Source: an uncultured bacterium (GTDB lineage: Bacteria; Planctomycetota; UBA1135; GCA-002686595). Taken from it: a stretch of 10,110 nucleotides of DNA. The position numbers were made by a program, and so were the translations under genes. Below the pieces are notes generated by a model that was not told the origin of the DNA, did no database searches, and worked only from the letters and a program-made list of their open reading frames with translations. The stretch lies in the NCBI GenBank assembly GCA_902826945.1, contig CADEGS010000166.1, positions 1-10,110 on the forward strand, read 5' to 3'. Shown here one piece after another: positions 1 to 6,647 of the stretch; position 1 is the stretch's first letter, and each line of letters starts with the position of its first letter.

Positions 1-82
1 CCAGGGTGACGTCCACCTCGACCGTCGGGTTGCCGCGCGAGTCGAGGATCTCGCGGCCCCGGATGTCGATGATCTCGCTCAT
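1..82 (-). CDS. eno: Enolase, N-terminal fragment (runs off the window)
   Basis: Enolase converts 2-phosphoglycerate to phosphoenolpyruvate in glycolysis, in the cytoplasm. Only the first 27 codons are visible, read leftward from an ATG at 82-80. The translation contains the family's conserved N-terminal stretch EILDSRGNPTVEV, which is close to diagnostic for enolase; the active-site residues lie outside the window. There is no Shine-Dalgarno-like sequence ahead of the start. A TACAGT hexamer on the same strand lies 9 nt upstream of the ATG, so the mRNA may be nearly leaderless. The gene is divergent from pssA, with 244 nt between the two start codons. The product also feeds phosphoenolpyruvate to the shikimate pathway, whose genes lie further along this window, though nothing shows co-regulation. 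Confidence 0.93.
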   Translation of the reverse strand, partial: MSEIIDIRGREILDSRGNPTVEVDVTL

Positions 83-91
83 GATGGCGGG

Positions 92-97
92 ACTGTA
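92..97 (-). promoter_or_regulatory. -10-like hexamer for eno (TACAGT)
   Basis: Read on the minus strand, TACAGT ends 9 nt before the eno ATG. The same TAnnnT pattern sits at a similar distance before aroDE and the lipoprotein gene. No convincing -35 is visible: the expected position is a run of C. If it is the -10, transcription would start within about 3 nt of the start codon. Confidence 0.45.
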
Positions 98-189
98 GCG
101 AACCGGGGCACGGGGGGGGAGATCCCGCGCGGGGAGCGCGCCGCGCGCGGGCGGAGCGTCCCGGCTTCGCTTCTCCCGGCCGCGGCGGG

Positions 190-195
190 TAGCTT
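190..195 (+). promoter_or_regulatory. Possible -10 element for the pssA operon (TAGCTT)
   Basis: TAGCTT is the only TAnnnT-type hexamer I see in the eno-pssA gap on this strand. A weak -35-like TTCGCT lies at 166-171, with an 18-nt spacer. If it is used, the pssA mRNA has a leader of about 125 nt, unlike the very short leaders predicted for other units here. The rest of the gap (196-326) is GC-rich and holds a 12-bp palindrome at 279-290 but no gene I can support. Confidence 0.3.
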
Positions 196-326
196 GGTCG
201 CCCCGCTGCCCGGACCGCTCGGGCCGCGCGGGTCGGGCGTGCGCGCGCCGCCCGCCCGGACGCCGCGCGCGGTCGGGAGCCGGCGCCGGCCTCCGCGAGC
301 GGGGGCCGCGCGGGCCGATCAGCCGC

Positions 327-1196
327 ATGAAGCGCGTCCACGTCCTGCCCAACCTGATCACCCTGGCGAACGCCTTCTGCGGGCTGCTCGCGCTGGCCAA
401 GGGGATCGACGCCCTGTCGCTCTCCGAGGCCGACCCGGTGGTCTTCTACCGGAAGATGGAGAGCGCCTGCTTCCTGGTCTTCCTGGGCATGGTCTTCGAC
501 AGCCTGGACGGGCTCGTGGCCCGCCTGGCGCGCGCGCACTCGGCCTTCGGGGCCCAGCTCGACTCCTTCTCGGACGCGCTGACCTTCGGCGTCGTGCCGG
601 CGCTCCTGGTCAAGATCCTGGTCGAGCACGAGGACCTCCTGAACGGCCAGGCCGGCGACGCGCGGCTGCACTTCCTGGCCGCGGCGTCGTTCTCGCTGAT
701 GGCGATCCTGCGCCTGGTGCGCTTCAACCTCGAGACCACCGCGGACGACGACCACCAGAGCTTCCGCGGGCTGCCCTCGCCGGCCGCGGCGGGGGCGGTG
801 GCCTCGACGATCTGGCTCTACCTGATCCTGCGGCGCCCGGAGCTCGAGCAGGTCGAGGGCACGCCCACGCCGATGCACCGCCTGCTCTCCTGGATGGAGC
901 GCGTCGAGTGGAAGCCGATCCTCGACTGGGTGCCGACCGTGCTGGTCGCGATGCTGCCGGTGCTCGGCCTGCTGATGGTGGGGCGCATGCGCTACCCGCA
1001 CGCGGTCTCGCTCCTGCTGCGCCGGCGCGCGCCGTTCTTCACGCTGGTCGCGGTCGTGTTCACGCTGTTCGTGTTCTTCCTGGCGCCCGTGCCGCTGCTC
1101 TTCCTGGTCTTCAACGGCTTCTGCCTGCTGGGGCTCTTCGTGCCGCTCGCGCGGCGCGCGCGGCCGCGGCCGGGGGGGCCTCCGGCCACCCCGTGA
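327..1196 (+). CDS. pssA: CDP-diacylglycerol--serine O-phosphatidyltransferase (phosphatidylserine synthase)
   Basis: This membrane enzyme joins CDP-diacylglycerol and serine to make phosphatidylserine, the precursor of phosphatidylethanolamine. The full CDP-alcohol phosphotransferase signature D-x2-D-G-x2-A-R-x8-G-x3-D-x3-D is present, with D58, D61, G62, A65, R66, G75, D79 and D83. The N-terminus (LPNLITLANAFCG, residues 7-19) and the later FRGLPSPAAAG (146-156) are typical of the PssA subgroup rather than of phosphatidylglycerophosphate synthase. Hydrophobic segments lie at about 8-24, 114-130, 151-168, 201-219, 235-253 and 255-273. At 289 residues it is a little long but within the family range. 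The ATG at 327 places the family N-terminus correctly, and I see no Shine-Dalgarno sequence. It heads the pssA-folK-panC-ispE run, and its stop codon overlaps the folK start. Confidence 0.93.
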   Translation: MKRVHVLPNLITLANAFCGLLALAKGIDALSLSEADPVVFYRKMESACFLVFLGMVFDSLDGLVARLARAHSAFGAQLDSFSDALTFGVVPALLVKILVEHEDLLNGQAGDARLHFLAAASFSLMAILRLVRFNLETTADDDHQSFRGLPSPAAAGAVASTIWLYLILRRPELEQVEGTPTPMHRLLSWMERVEWKPILDWVPTVLVAMLPVLGLLMVGRMRYPHAVSLLLRRRAPFFTLVAVVFTLFVFFLAPVPLLFLVFNGFCLLGLFVPLARRARPRPGGPPATP

Positions 1197-1699
1197 AGGC
1201 CCCGCCGGCCGGCGTGCTGATCGCGCTGGGGGCCAACCGCGGCGACCCGCTGCGCGCGCTCGAGGGCGCCGTGCGCGCCCTGCGCGCCGACCCCGACGTG
1301 CAGGTGGACGCGGTCTCGGGCTGGTACCGCTCGCCCGCGCAGGGCGGGCCGCCGGGCCAGCCGGACTTCCTGAACGGCGTCGTGGCGGGGCGCACGCGGC
1401 TCGCGCCCGAGGGGCTGCTCGTGCGCCTGCACGCGCTCGAGCGCGCCTTCGGCCGCCGCCGCGCGCGCGAGCCGCGCCACGGGCCGCGCACGCTCGACCT
1501 CGACCTGCTCTTCCACGGCGAGCGCGTGCTCTCGGGGCCCGACCTGGTCCTGCCGCACCCGCGCCTCGAGGAGCGCGCCTTCGTGCTCGTGCCGCTGGCC
1601 GACGTCGCGCCCGAGCGCCGCCTCGCCTCCGGCCTGAGCGCGCGCGAGCGCCTGGCGCAGCTCCCGCCCGAGGCGCGGCGGCTCGAGAGGGTGCGTTGA
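1193..1699 (+). CDS. folK: 2-amino-4-hydroxy-6-hydroxymethyldihydropteridine pyrophosphokinase
   Basis: FolK transfers pyrophosphate from ATP to hydroxymethyldihydropterin, the step before dihydropteroate synthase in folate synthesis; it is a soluble enzyme. The 168-residue product has the usual length. Visible motifs are ALGANRGDP (11-19), QPDFLN (56-61), GPRTLDLDLLFHG (97-109) and LPHPRLEERAFVLVPL near residues 120-140. D102 and D104 match the magnesium-binding aspartates of the E. coli enzyme. The residue before GPRTLD is His96, where E. coli has Trp89. The start is a GTG inside the GTGA overlap with the pssA stop; an open frame continues upstream to 194 but there encodes only Arg/Pro-rich shadow sequence across pssA. 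Translation is probably coupled to pssA. Confidence 0.92.
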   Translation: MKAPPAGVLIALGANRGDPLRALEGAVRALRADPDVQVDAVSGWYRSPAQGGPPGQPDFLNGVVAGRTRLAPEGLLVRLHALERAFGRRRAREPRHGPRTLDLDLLFHGERVLSGPDLVLPHPRLEERAFVLVPLADVAPERRLASGLSARERLAQLPPEARRLERVR

Positions 1700-2589
1700 G
1701 CCTCGAGCGCCTGGACGACCCCGCCGGCGCCCGCGCCTGGTGCGCGGCGGCGCGCGCGCGCGGCCTGCGCCTGGGCTTCGTGCCCACGATGGGCGCCCTG
1801 CACGAGGGGCACCTGGGCCTGGTGCGCCGCGCGGCGGCGGAGACCGACGCGGCCTGCGTCAGCGTGTTCGTGAACCCGCTCCAGTTCGACGATCCGGGCG
1901 ACCTGGCGCGCTACCCGCGCGACCTCGAGCGCGACTGCGCGCTGCTCGCCGGCGCCGGCTGCGCGATGGTCTTCACCGGCACGCTGGCGGGCTTCTTCCC
2001 CGAGGTCGCGCCGGGCGCGAGCGTGCCCCTGCGCGACCCCGGGCCGGCCGCGCTCGGCCTCGAGGGCGAGCACCGCCCGGGCCACTTCGCCGGCGTGGCG
2101 ACGATCGTCGCGCGCCTGTTCGAGATCGTCGAGCCGGCCGCGGCCTACTTCGGCGAGAAGGACTTCCAGCAGACGCTCGTCGTGCGCGCCCTGGCGCGCG
2201 CGCGCGGCGGGCCGCCGCTGGTCGTGTGCCCGACCGCGCGCGAGCCCGGCGGGCTGGCGCGCTCCTCGCGCAACGAGCGCCTCTCGCCCGCCGGCCGCCG
2301 GCGCGCGCGCGGGCTCTCGCAGGCGCTGTTCGCCGCGCGGGCGCGCTGGCGCGCGGGCGAGCGCGACGCCCTTCGCCTGCGCGCCGCGCTCGCGGGCGAG
2401 CTCGAGCGGCGCGGGATCGCCTTCGAGTACGCCGCGCTGCGCGACCCCGAGCGCTGGAGCGCCGAGGAGCCGCGCGGCCCGCTGGCGCGCGCGCGCGCGC
2501 TCGTCGCCGCGGCGGTCGAGGGCGTGCGCCTGATCGACACGCTGGCGCTCGACGGCGACGACCCCGAGCCCGCGGAGGCCGCGGGGTGA
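1696..2589 (+). CDS. panC: Pantoate--beta-alanine ligase (pantothenate synthetase)
   Basis: PanC condenses pantoate and beta-alanine using ATP, the last step of pantothenate (coenzyme A precursor) synthesis. The 297-residue product shows the nucleotidyltransferase-fold signatures in order: PTMGALHEGH (30-39), VFVNPLQF (57-64), EHRPGHFAGVAT (125-136), FGEKDFQQ (152-159) and SSRN (190-193). The usual REPDGLAMSSRN block reads REPGGLARSSRN here, so Asp becomes Gly185 and Met becomes Arg189, while the Ser-Ser-Arg ATP contacts remain. The start is TTG in a TTGA overlap with the folK stop, with AGAGGG 4 nt upstream as a weak ribosome-binding site. I see no other well-placed start, since the first in-frame ATG falls inside the PTMG motif. 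panB and panE are not in the window. Confidence 0.93.
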   Translation: MSLERLDDPAGARAWCAAARARGLRLGFVPTMGALHEGHLGLVRRAAAETDAACVSVFVNPLQFDDPGDLARYPRDLERDCALLAGAGCAMVFTGTLAGFFPEVAPGASVPLRDPGPAALGLEGEHRPGHFAGVATIVARLFEIVEPAAAYFGEKDFQQTLVVRALARARGGPPLVVCPTAREPGGLARSSRNERLSPAGRRRARGLSQALFAARARWRAGERDALRLRAALAGELERRGIAFEYAALRDPERWSAEEPRGPLARARALVAAAVEGVRLIDTLALDGDDPEPAEAAG

Positions 2590-3524
2590 GCCGCGAGCGC
2601 GTCGTCGCGCGCGCCCCCGCCAAGCTCAACCTCGAGCTGCGCGTGCTCGCCCGGCGGCCCGACGGCTACCACGAGCTCTCGAGCCTGCTGGTCGCGCTCG
2701 AGCACGCCGACCGGGTCGCGCTCCTGCCGCGCGCGCCGGGCGCGCCCGCGCTCGCCGTGACCGGCCCCGCGGCGAGCGCCGACGTGCCGGCCGACCGCAC
2801 GAACCTGGCCTGGCGCGCGCTCGAGGCGGTCTGCGCGCTCGCGGGCGCCGACCCCGAGGCCTGGTCGCTCGCGGTCTGGAAGCGCGTCCCGAGCGGGGCG
2901 GGCCTGGGCGGGGGCAGCGCGGACGCGGCCGCGGCGGCCCTCGCGGCCGCGACGGCGCTCGGCCTGGGCCCCGCGCACGACGCCGCGATCGCCGAGCGCC
3001 TGGCCGCGCTGGGCTCGGACTGCCCGTTCTTCCACGCCGCGCGCGCGAGCGGCCTGGCGCGCTGCCGCGGGCGCGGCGAGCGGGTCGAGCCGCTCCCGCC
3101 GCCGGCGAGCGCGCGCGCCTTCTGCGTGCTGACGCCCGACGTGCACTGCAGCACGGCGGCGGTCTACCGGGCCTGGAGCGGCGCGAGCGGCGCCGCGGCC
3201 CCGGCGGAGCTCGCGGCCGAGACCGTCTTCGCCGCGCCGCTCGCGCGCGCCCGCGCGGCGCTCGCGAACGACCTCGAGGCGCCCGCGCTGGCCACGCACC
3301 CCGCGCTCGCGAGCCTGCGCGCGCTGCTCGACGCGTCGGGCGCGGAGCACTTCCGCCTGACCGGCAGCGGCGCGTCGTTCTACGGGCTGTTCGAGGACCG
3401 CGCCGCGGCGGAGCGCGCGCGGCGTGCGCTCACCGGGCTGGCCGAGGGCGCGCACATCGCGCTCCGAAGCGCGTTCGTCTCTCGCGCGGCGAACGTTGGC
3501 GCGACGCTCGAATCTTCGAACTAG
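2586..3524 (+). CDS. ispE: 4-diphosphocytidyl-2-C-methyl-D-erythritol kinase
   Basis: IspE phosphorylates CDP-methylerythritol with ATP in the non-mevalonate (MEP) route to isoprenoid precursors, in the cytoplasm. It is a GHMP kinase of 312 residues, slightly above the common 280-300. Motifs are APAKLNLEL (10-18), RRPDGYHEL (23-31), the ATP-binding loop VPSGAGLGGGSADAA (101-115), GSDCPFF (143-149) and a C-terminal LTGSGASFYGLF. Lys13 and Asp145 match the catalytic Lys and Asp of the E. coli enzyme. The GTG start lies in a GTGA overlap with panC and has a proper GGAGG 7 nt upstream at 2574-2578, the clearest Shine-Dalgarno in the window. It is the last gene of the overlapping run and is followed by spoVG, a neighbourhood also seen in Bacillus subtilis. 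Confidence 0.94.
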   Translation: MSRERVVARAPAKLNLELRVLARRPDGYHELSSLLVALEHADRVALLPRAPGAPALAVTGPAASADVPADRTNLAWRALEAVCALAGADPEAWSLAVWKRVPSGAGLGGGSADAAAAALAAATALGLGPAHDAAIAERLAALGSDCPFFHAARASGLARCRGRGERVEPLPPPASARAFCVLTPDVHCSTAAVYRAWSGASGAAAPAELAAETVFAAPLARARAALANDLEAPALATHPALASLRALLDASGAEHFRLTGSGASFYGLFEDRAAAERARRALTGLAEGAHIALRSAFVSRAANVGATLESSN

Positions 3525-3628
3525 CTTTTTCTAGCTCGGCTGACGGCTTGCTTTTGGGGCGATCGATCCGTTTTCTCGCGCTCGCGGGCACGCGCCTGGC
3601 CCCCCCCGGATCCGCAACCCTGCGCGGC
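3525..3628 (+). promoter_or_regulatory. ispE-spoVG gap, candidate spoVG promoter region
   Basis: This 104-nt gap is clearly less GC-rich than its surroundings at its left end. A direct repeat CTAGCT, 10 nt apart (3521-3526 and 3531-3536), overlaps the ispE stop and contains two TAnnnT-like hexamers, TAGCTT and TAGCTC. TAGCTT is the same hexamer as the candidate before pssA. An 8-bp palindrome GATCGATC lies at 3561-3568. A second option is TTGCTT at 3548-3553 with TTTTCT 17 nt downstream. None is strong enough to choose, and no Shine-Dalgarno precedes the spoVG ATG. Confidence 0.3.
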
Positions 3629-4075
3629 ATGAAGATCACCGAGGTCCGAATCAAGCTCCTGGACAACCAGCCGGACAAGCTGCGCGGCTTCGCGAGCATC
3701 ACGATCGAGAACCACCTCGTCGTCCGGGACCTGAAGATCATCGAGGGCGCGAACGGGCTCTTCATCGCGATGCCGAGCCGCAAGCTGTGCGACCGCTGCT
3801 CGCACTGCGGCGGCAAGAACCACCTGCGCGCGCGCTTCTGCAACGACTGCGGCAAGCGCCAGCGCACCGACCGCGGCTCGCAGGACGAGCGCGGCCGGCT
3901 GCGGCTCTACGCCGACATCGCGCACCCGATCCACCAGCGCGCGCGCGACTTCGTCGAGCACACGGTGCTGCAGGCCTTCCACGAGGAGGTCGAGCGCTCG
4001 AAGCAGGAGGGCTACGTGGCCGCCTCCTTCGACGACCTGGACTACGGGGCCTACGAGGAAGGCGCCGCGGGCTGA
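3629..4075 (+). CDS. spoVG: SpoVG-family regulator with an inserted zinc ribbon
   Basis: SpoVG proteins are small site-specific DNA- and RNA-binding regulators, named for sporulation in Bacillus but widespread in non-sporulating bacteria. The 148-residue product has the SpoVG core in two parts: residues 1-52, starting MKITEVRIKLL and ending GLFIAMPSRK, and residues 94-115, with YADIAHPIHQRARD. Between them, where Firmicutes SpoVG has about ten residues, lies a zinc ribbon: C57-x2-C60 and C71-x2-C74, with an extra C54, followed by a basic, polar linker. The C-terminus is acidic (DDLDYGAYEE). Firmicutes members have about 85-100 residues, so the insertion and tail explain the extra length. The ATG at 3629 gives the family N-terminus; an in-frame start at 3548 would add 27 residues with no family match. 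It follows ispE by 104 nt. Confidence 0.9.
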   Translation: MKITEVRIKLLDNQPDKLRGFASITIENHLVVRDLKIIEGANGLFIAMPSRKLCDRCSHCGGKNHLRARFCNDCGKRQRTDRGSQDERGRLRLYADIAHPIHQRARDFVEHTVLQAFHEEVERSKQEGYVAASFDDLDYGAYEEGAAG

Positions 4076-4091
4076 TCCCGCGCGCCCGCGC

Positions 4092-4116
4092 GGCCCCGCC
4101 GGCGGCCGGCCGGGCC
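4092..4116 (+). terminator. GC hairpin after spoVG, possible terminator without a T-run
   Basis: GGCCC-C-GCCGG and CCGGC-C-GGGCC form two 5-bp helices separated by one C-C mismatch, with a 3-nt loop. It starts 17 nt after the spoVG stop codon and ends 2 nt before the next -10-like hexamer. No T-tract follows, so intrinsic termination is uncertain; in DNA this GC-rich some inverted repeats occur by chance. Confidence 0.35.
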
Positions 4117-4118
4117 CG

Positions 4119-4124
4119 TAGAAT
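4119..4124 (+). promoter_or_regulatory. -10-like hexamer for the DUF2520 gene (TAGAAT)
   Basis: TAGAAT matches the bacterial -10 consensus at four of six positions and stands out in GC-rich DNA. It ends 13 nt before the ATG at 4138, so the predicted leader would be only about 5-8 nt. No -35 is recognisable upstream, where the hairpin lies. Confidence 0.5.
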
Positions 4125-4137
4125 CGGCGCCCTCCCG

Positions 4138-5088
4138 ATGCCGCGCGCAGAGCAGAGCCCGCTCGCCGGGCGCCGCCTGGCCGTCCTGGGCGCGGGCGCC
4201 GTCGGCGGCGCCCTGGCCCCGGCCCTGGTGCGGGCGGGGGCGCGCTGCACCGTCTGGTCGCGCGATCCCGAGCGCGCCCGCGCGCTGGCGCGGCGCGCGG
4301 GCGCCGGGGCGCGCGCCGAGGCCGATCTGGGCCGCGTGCTCGCGCGCGCCGACCTCCTGCTCCTGTGCCCGGCCGAGGCCGGCCTGGCGCCGCTCGCCCG
4401 ACGCCTCGCGCGCGCCGAGGCCGGCCGCGCGCGCCGGACGGCGGCGGGCCGCGCGGGGCGCGAGCGGATCGCGCTGCACACGAACGGGCTCCTCGGGAGC
4501 GAGCCGCTGGCGCCGCTCGCCGCGCGCGGCTGGGCCTGCGGCCGGCTGCACCCGCTCGTCTCGCTGCCGCCCGGCGCGCCGGCGCCGCCGCGCGTGCTGC
4601 GCGGCGCGGGCTTCGCGATCGGCGGCGACCCGGCCGCCTTCCGGGCCGGCGACGAGCTCGCGCGCGCGCTCGGCGGGCGCCCCTTCGAGCTCGACCTCGG
4701 GCACGCGGCGCTCTACCACGCCGCGGCGGCGCTGCTCGCCGGCGGGCTGGCCGCGCTGCTCGACCTCGCGCGCGCGGCCGCCGAGCGCGCGGTCGAGCCC
4801 CCGGAGGAGGCCTCGCGCGCGCTCGCGGCGCTGGCGCGCAGCGTGCTCGCGAACGCCGCCGCGCGCGGGCCAGGGGGCGCGCTGAGCGGGCCGCTCGCGC
4901 GCGGCGCCGCGCCGCTGGTGCGCGCGCACCTGGCCGCGCTGGGGGCGCACGACCCGCTCGCCGCGCGCGCCTACGCGCTGCTCGGCGCGCGCGCGCTCGG
5001 CCTGGCGCGCGCGCGCGGCTCGATCGGCGCGGCCGACGAGCGCCGCCTGCGCGCGCTGCTCGGCGCGGCGGTCCGCCGGCACGCCTGA
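4138..5088 (+). CDS. Rossmann-fold plus DUF2520 protein, probable NAD(P)-dependent reductase
   Basis: The 316-residue protein begins with a Rossmann nucleotide-binding segment (AVLGAGAVGG, 15-24), followed by a beta-alpha pattern and LLLLCPAEAGL at 73-83. The middle and C-terminal parts match my memory of DUF2520 proteins: RLHPLVSL (136-143), GFAIGGD (158-164), ALYHAAAALLAGGL (191-204) and LSGPLARGAA (249-258). Overall it resembles the 6-phosphogluconate dehydrogenase-like / ketopantoate reductase / prephenate dehydrogenase fold group, with an all-helical C-terminal half. I recall that a ketopantoate reductase named PanG was reported in some bacteria lacking PanE and may belong to this family, which would suit the nearby panC, but this is not certain. 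A role linked to the adjacent shikimate genes is also possible. The ATG follows TAGAAT by 13 nt. Confidence 0.8.
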   Translation: MPRAEQSPLAGRRLAVLGAGAVGGALAPALVRAGARCTVWSRDPERARALARRAGAGARAEADLGRVLARADLLLLCPAEAGLAPLARRLARAEAGRARRTAAGRAGRERIALHTNGLLGSEPLAPLAARGWACGRLHPLVSLPPGAPAPPRVLRGAGFAIGGDPAAFRAGDELARALGGRPFELDLGHAALYHAAAALLAGGLAALLDLARAAAERAVEPPEEASRALAALARSVLANAAARGPGGALSGPLARGAAPLVRAHLAALGAHDPLAARAYALLGARALGLARARGSIGAADERRLRALLGAAVRRHA

Positions 5089-5092
5089 GCGG

Positions 5093-5111
5093 GCCGCGCC
5101 CCGCGCGCGGC
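5093..5111 (+). terminator. GC hairpin between the DUF2520 gene and aroDE
   Basis: GCCGCGC and GCGCGGC pair over 7 bp around a 5-nt loop (5100-5104). It starts 5 nt after the stop codon at 5086-5088 and directly abuts the TACACT hexamer at 5112. There is no T-run after it. It may limit read-through, or be a chance GC repeat. Confidence 0.35.
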
Positions 5112-5117
5112 TACACT
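5112..5117 (+). promoter_or_regulatory. -10-like hexamer for aroDE (TACACT)
   Basis: TACACT ends 9 nt before the ATG at 5127, exactly the spacing of TACAGT before eno. There is no room for a ribosome-binding site between a start site set by this hexamer and the ATG. No -35 is recognisable, since the hairpin occupies the adjacent upstream DNA. Confidence 0.5.
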
Positions 5118-5126
5118 GGCCCGGCG

Positions 5127-6647
5127 ATGGCGATCGTCGTCTCCTGCCTGGCCGACACGCTCGACGCGCTCGAGCGCCTGGCGCTGCGCCAGGCGCCGCT
5201 CGCGGACCTGGTCGAGCTGCGCCTGGACCGGGTCGGGCACCCCGGCCGCGAGCGGCTGGCGCGCCTGGTCGCGGCCGTGAAGAAGCCGGTGATCGTCACC
5301 TGCCACGGCGTCGCGACCGGCGGCGCCTTCCGCGGCACGCTCGAGGAGGAGCTCGCGCTCCTGCGCGACGCCGCCCTCTCCGGCGCGCGCTTCGTCGACG
5401 TGGACTGGCGCCTCTCGCTCGACCTGGGCGAGGTGCGCGCGCCCTGCCACCGCATCGTCTCGCGCCACGAGGACGCCCTGCCGGACGACCTCGACGCCTT
5501 CGCCGAGGAGGTGCGCGCCGTCCAGCACGAGGGCGACGTGACCAAGCTCGTGCCGCGCGCGGCGTCCACCGAGGACGGCCTCGCCTTCCTGCGCTGGCTG
5601 GGCGGGACGCGCGGCTACGTCGGCTTCTGCTCGGGCGAGGCCGGCCGCTTCACGCGCGTCCTGGCGCCGGTCTTCGGCTCGCCCTTCACGTACTGCGCGC
5701 CGGCGCGCCGGCCGGGCGACGCGCAGGGCGCGCCGACGGCGGAGGGGCAGATCCCGGTGAACGAGTTTCGCGCGCTGGCGCCGCCGGGCGGGCTGAGCCA
5801 GGAGACGGCGATCTTCGCCGTCGTCGGCCGGCCGGTCGGGCACTCGCTCTCGCCGCGCGTGCAGGGGATGGCGCTCAAGGCGGCGCGCCTCGACGCGGTC
5901 TACGTCGCGCTCGAGCCGCGCTCGCTCGCGGAGCTCCTGGCGCTCGCCGACGGCGAGAACTTCCGCGGCTTCTCGGTCACCGCGCCCTTCAAGGAGGAGG
6001 CCTGCCGCCTGGCGGGCGCGCGCGACGAGGCCAGCGAGCGCACGGGCGCGGCGAACACGCTCGTGCGCGAGCGCGGCGGCTGGCGCGCGGCGAACACCGA
6101 CGTGCCCGCCGTGCGCGAGGCGCTCGCGCGCGGCCTGGCCGTCGCCGGCCGCGGCGACGGCAGCGCGCGCTCGCTCGCCGGCCGCCGCGCGCTCGTGCTC
6201 GGCACCGGCGGCGCCGCGCGCGCGGCGGCCTGGGCCGTGCTGGCGGTCGAGGGCCGCGTGACGGTGGCCGGCCGCGACGAGGCCGCGGCGCGCGCGCTGG
6301 CCGCGCACTTCGGCTGCGAGGCGGCGCCGCTCGCGCGCGCGGGCGAGGTCGAGCACGACCTGCTCGTGCACGCGACGCCGGTCGGCTCGCCGGCCGCGCC
6401 CGCCGGCTCGCCTGCGAGCCTCGTCCCGCCCGAGTGGCTGCGGCCGGGCACGCTCGTGCTCGACGCGGTCTACCGCCCGATCCGCACGGCGCTGCTCGCC
6501 GCCGCGCACGCGCGCGGCGCGACGCCCGTGCCCGGCGCCGAGTGGTTCGTGCGCCAGGCCGCGCTCCAGTTCCGCCTGTTCACCGGCCAGGCGCCCGACG
6601 AGGCGCTCCTGCGCGCGGCCTTCGAGCACGCGCTCGCCGAGCCGTGA
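5127..6647 (+). CDS. aroDE: Bifunctional 3-dehydroquinate dehydratase (type I) / shikimate dehydrogenase
   Basis: This 506-residue fusion carries steps 3 and 4 of the shikimate pathway to aromatic amino acids. The N-terminal half (about 1-220) is a type I dehydroquinase: LVELRLDRV (28-36), PVIVTCH (54-60), RIVSRHED (109-116, catalytic His114), and GDVTKLVPRA (136-145) with the Schiff-base Lys140. The C-terminal half (about 228-506) is an NADPH-dependent shikimate dehydrogenase: VVGRPVGHSLSPRVQ (232-246), GFSVTAPFKE (281-290, catalytic Lys289), AANTLV and AANTDV (308-313 and 321-326, Asp325), the glycine-rich VLGTGGAARAA (357-367), and ATPVGS (416-421). All key residues are present in both halves, so both activities are likely. 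Plants and Chlamydia have comparable fusions. The stop codon overlaps the aroK start. Confidence 0.94.
   Translation: MAIVVSCLADTLDALERLALRQAPLADLVELRLDRVGHPGRERLARLVAAVKKPVIVTCHGVATGGAFRGTLEEELALLRDAALSGARFVDVDWRLSLDLGEVRAPCHRIVSRHEDALPDDLDAFAEEVRAVQHEGDVTKLVPRAASTEDGLAFLRWLGGTRGYVGFCSGEAGRFTRVLAPVFGSPFTYCAPARRPGDAQGAPTAEGQIPVNEFRALAPPGGLSQETAIFAVVGRPVGHSLSPRVQGMALKAARLDAVYVALEPRSLAELLALADGENFRGFSVTAPFKEEACRLAGARDEASERTGAANTLVRERGGWRAANTDVPAVREALARGLAVAGRGDGSARSLAGRRALVLGTGGAARAAAWAVLAVEGRVTVAGRDEAAARALAAHFGCEAAPLARAGEVEHDLLVHATPVGSPAAPAGSPASLVPPEWLRPGTLVLDAVYRPIRTALLAAAHARGATPVPGAEWFVRQAALQFRLFTGQAPDEALLRAAFEHALAEP

Noticed and set aside
194..1192. N-terminal extension of folK from a GTG at 194
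   Set aside because: The extra 333 residues overlie pssA in a different frame and are Arg/Pro-rich without similarity to anything. FolK homology starts right at the GTG at 1193.
1488..1490. His in place of the usual Trp before GPRTLDLD in FolK as a sign of lost function
   Set aside because: This position varies among bacterial FolK proteins as far as I recall, and the magnesium-binding aspartates are intact.
2485..2500. Alternating GC run (eight GC units) as a Z-DNA or repeat element
   Set aside because: It is inside panC and simply encodes Ala-Arg repeats with GCG and CGC codons; similar short runs are scattered through all genes here.
3507..3530. T-run after TCGAA/TTCGA inverted repeat at the end of ispE as an intrinsic terminator
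   Set aside because: The repeat allows at most a 4-bp AT-containing stem, too weak, and it lies largely inside the ispE coding sequence.
3548..3628. Longer SpoVG starting 27 codons upstream
   Set aside because: The added residues match nothing in the family, whereas the ATG at 3629 gives the standard MKITEVRIK start.
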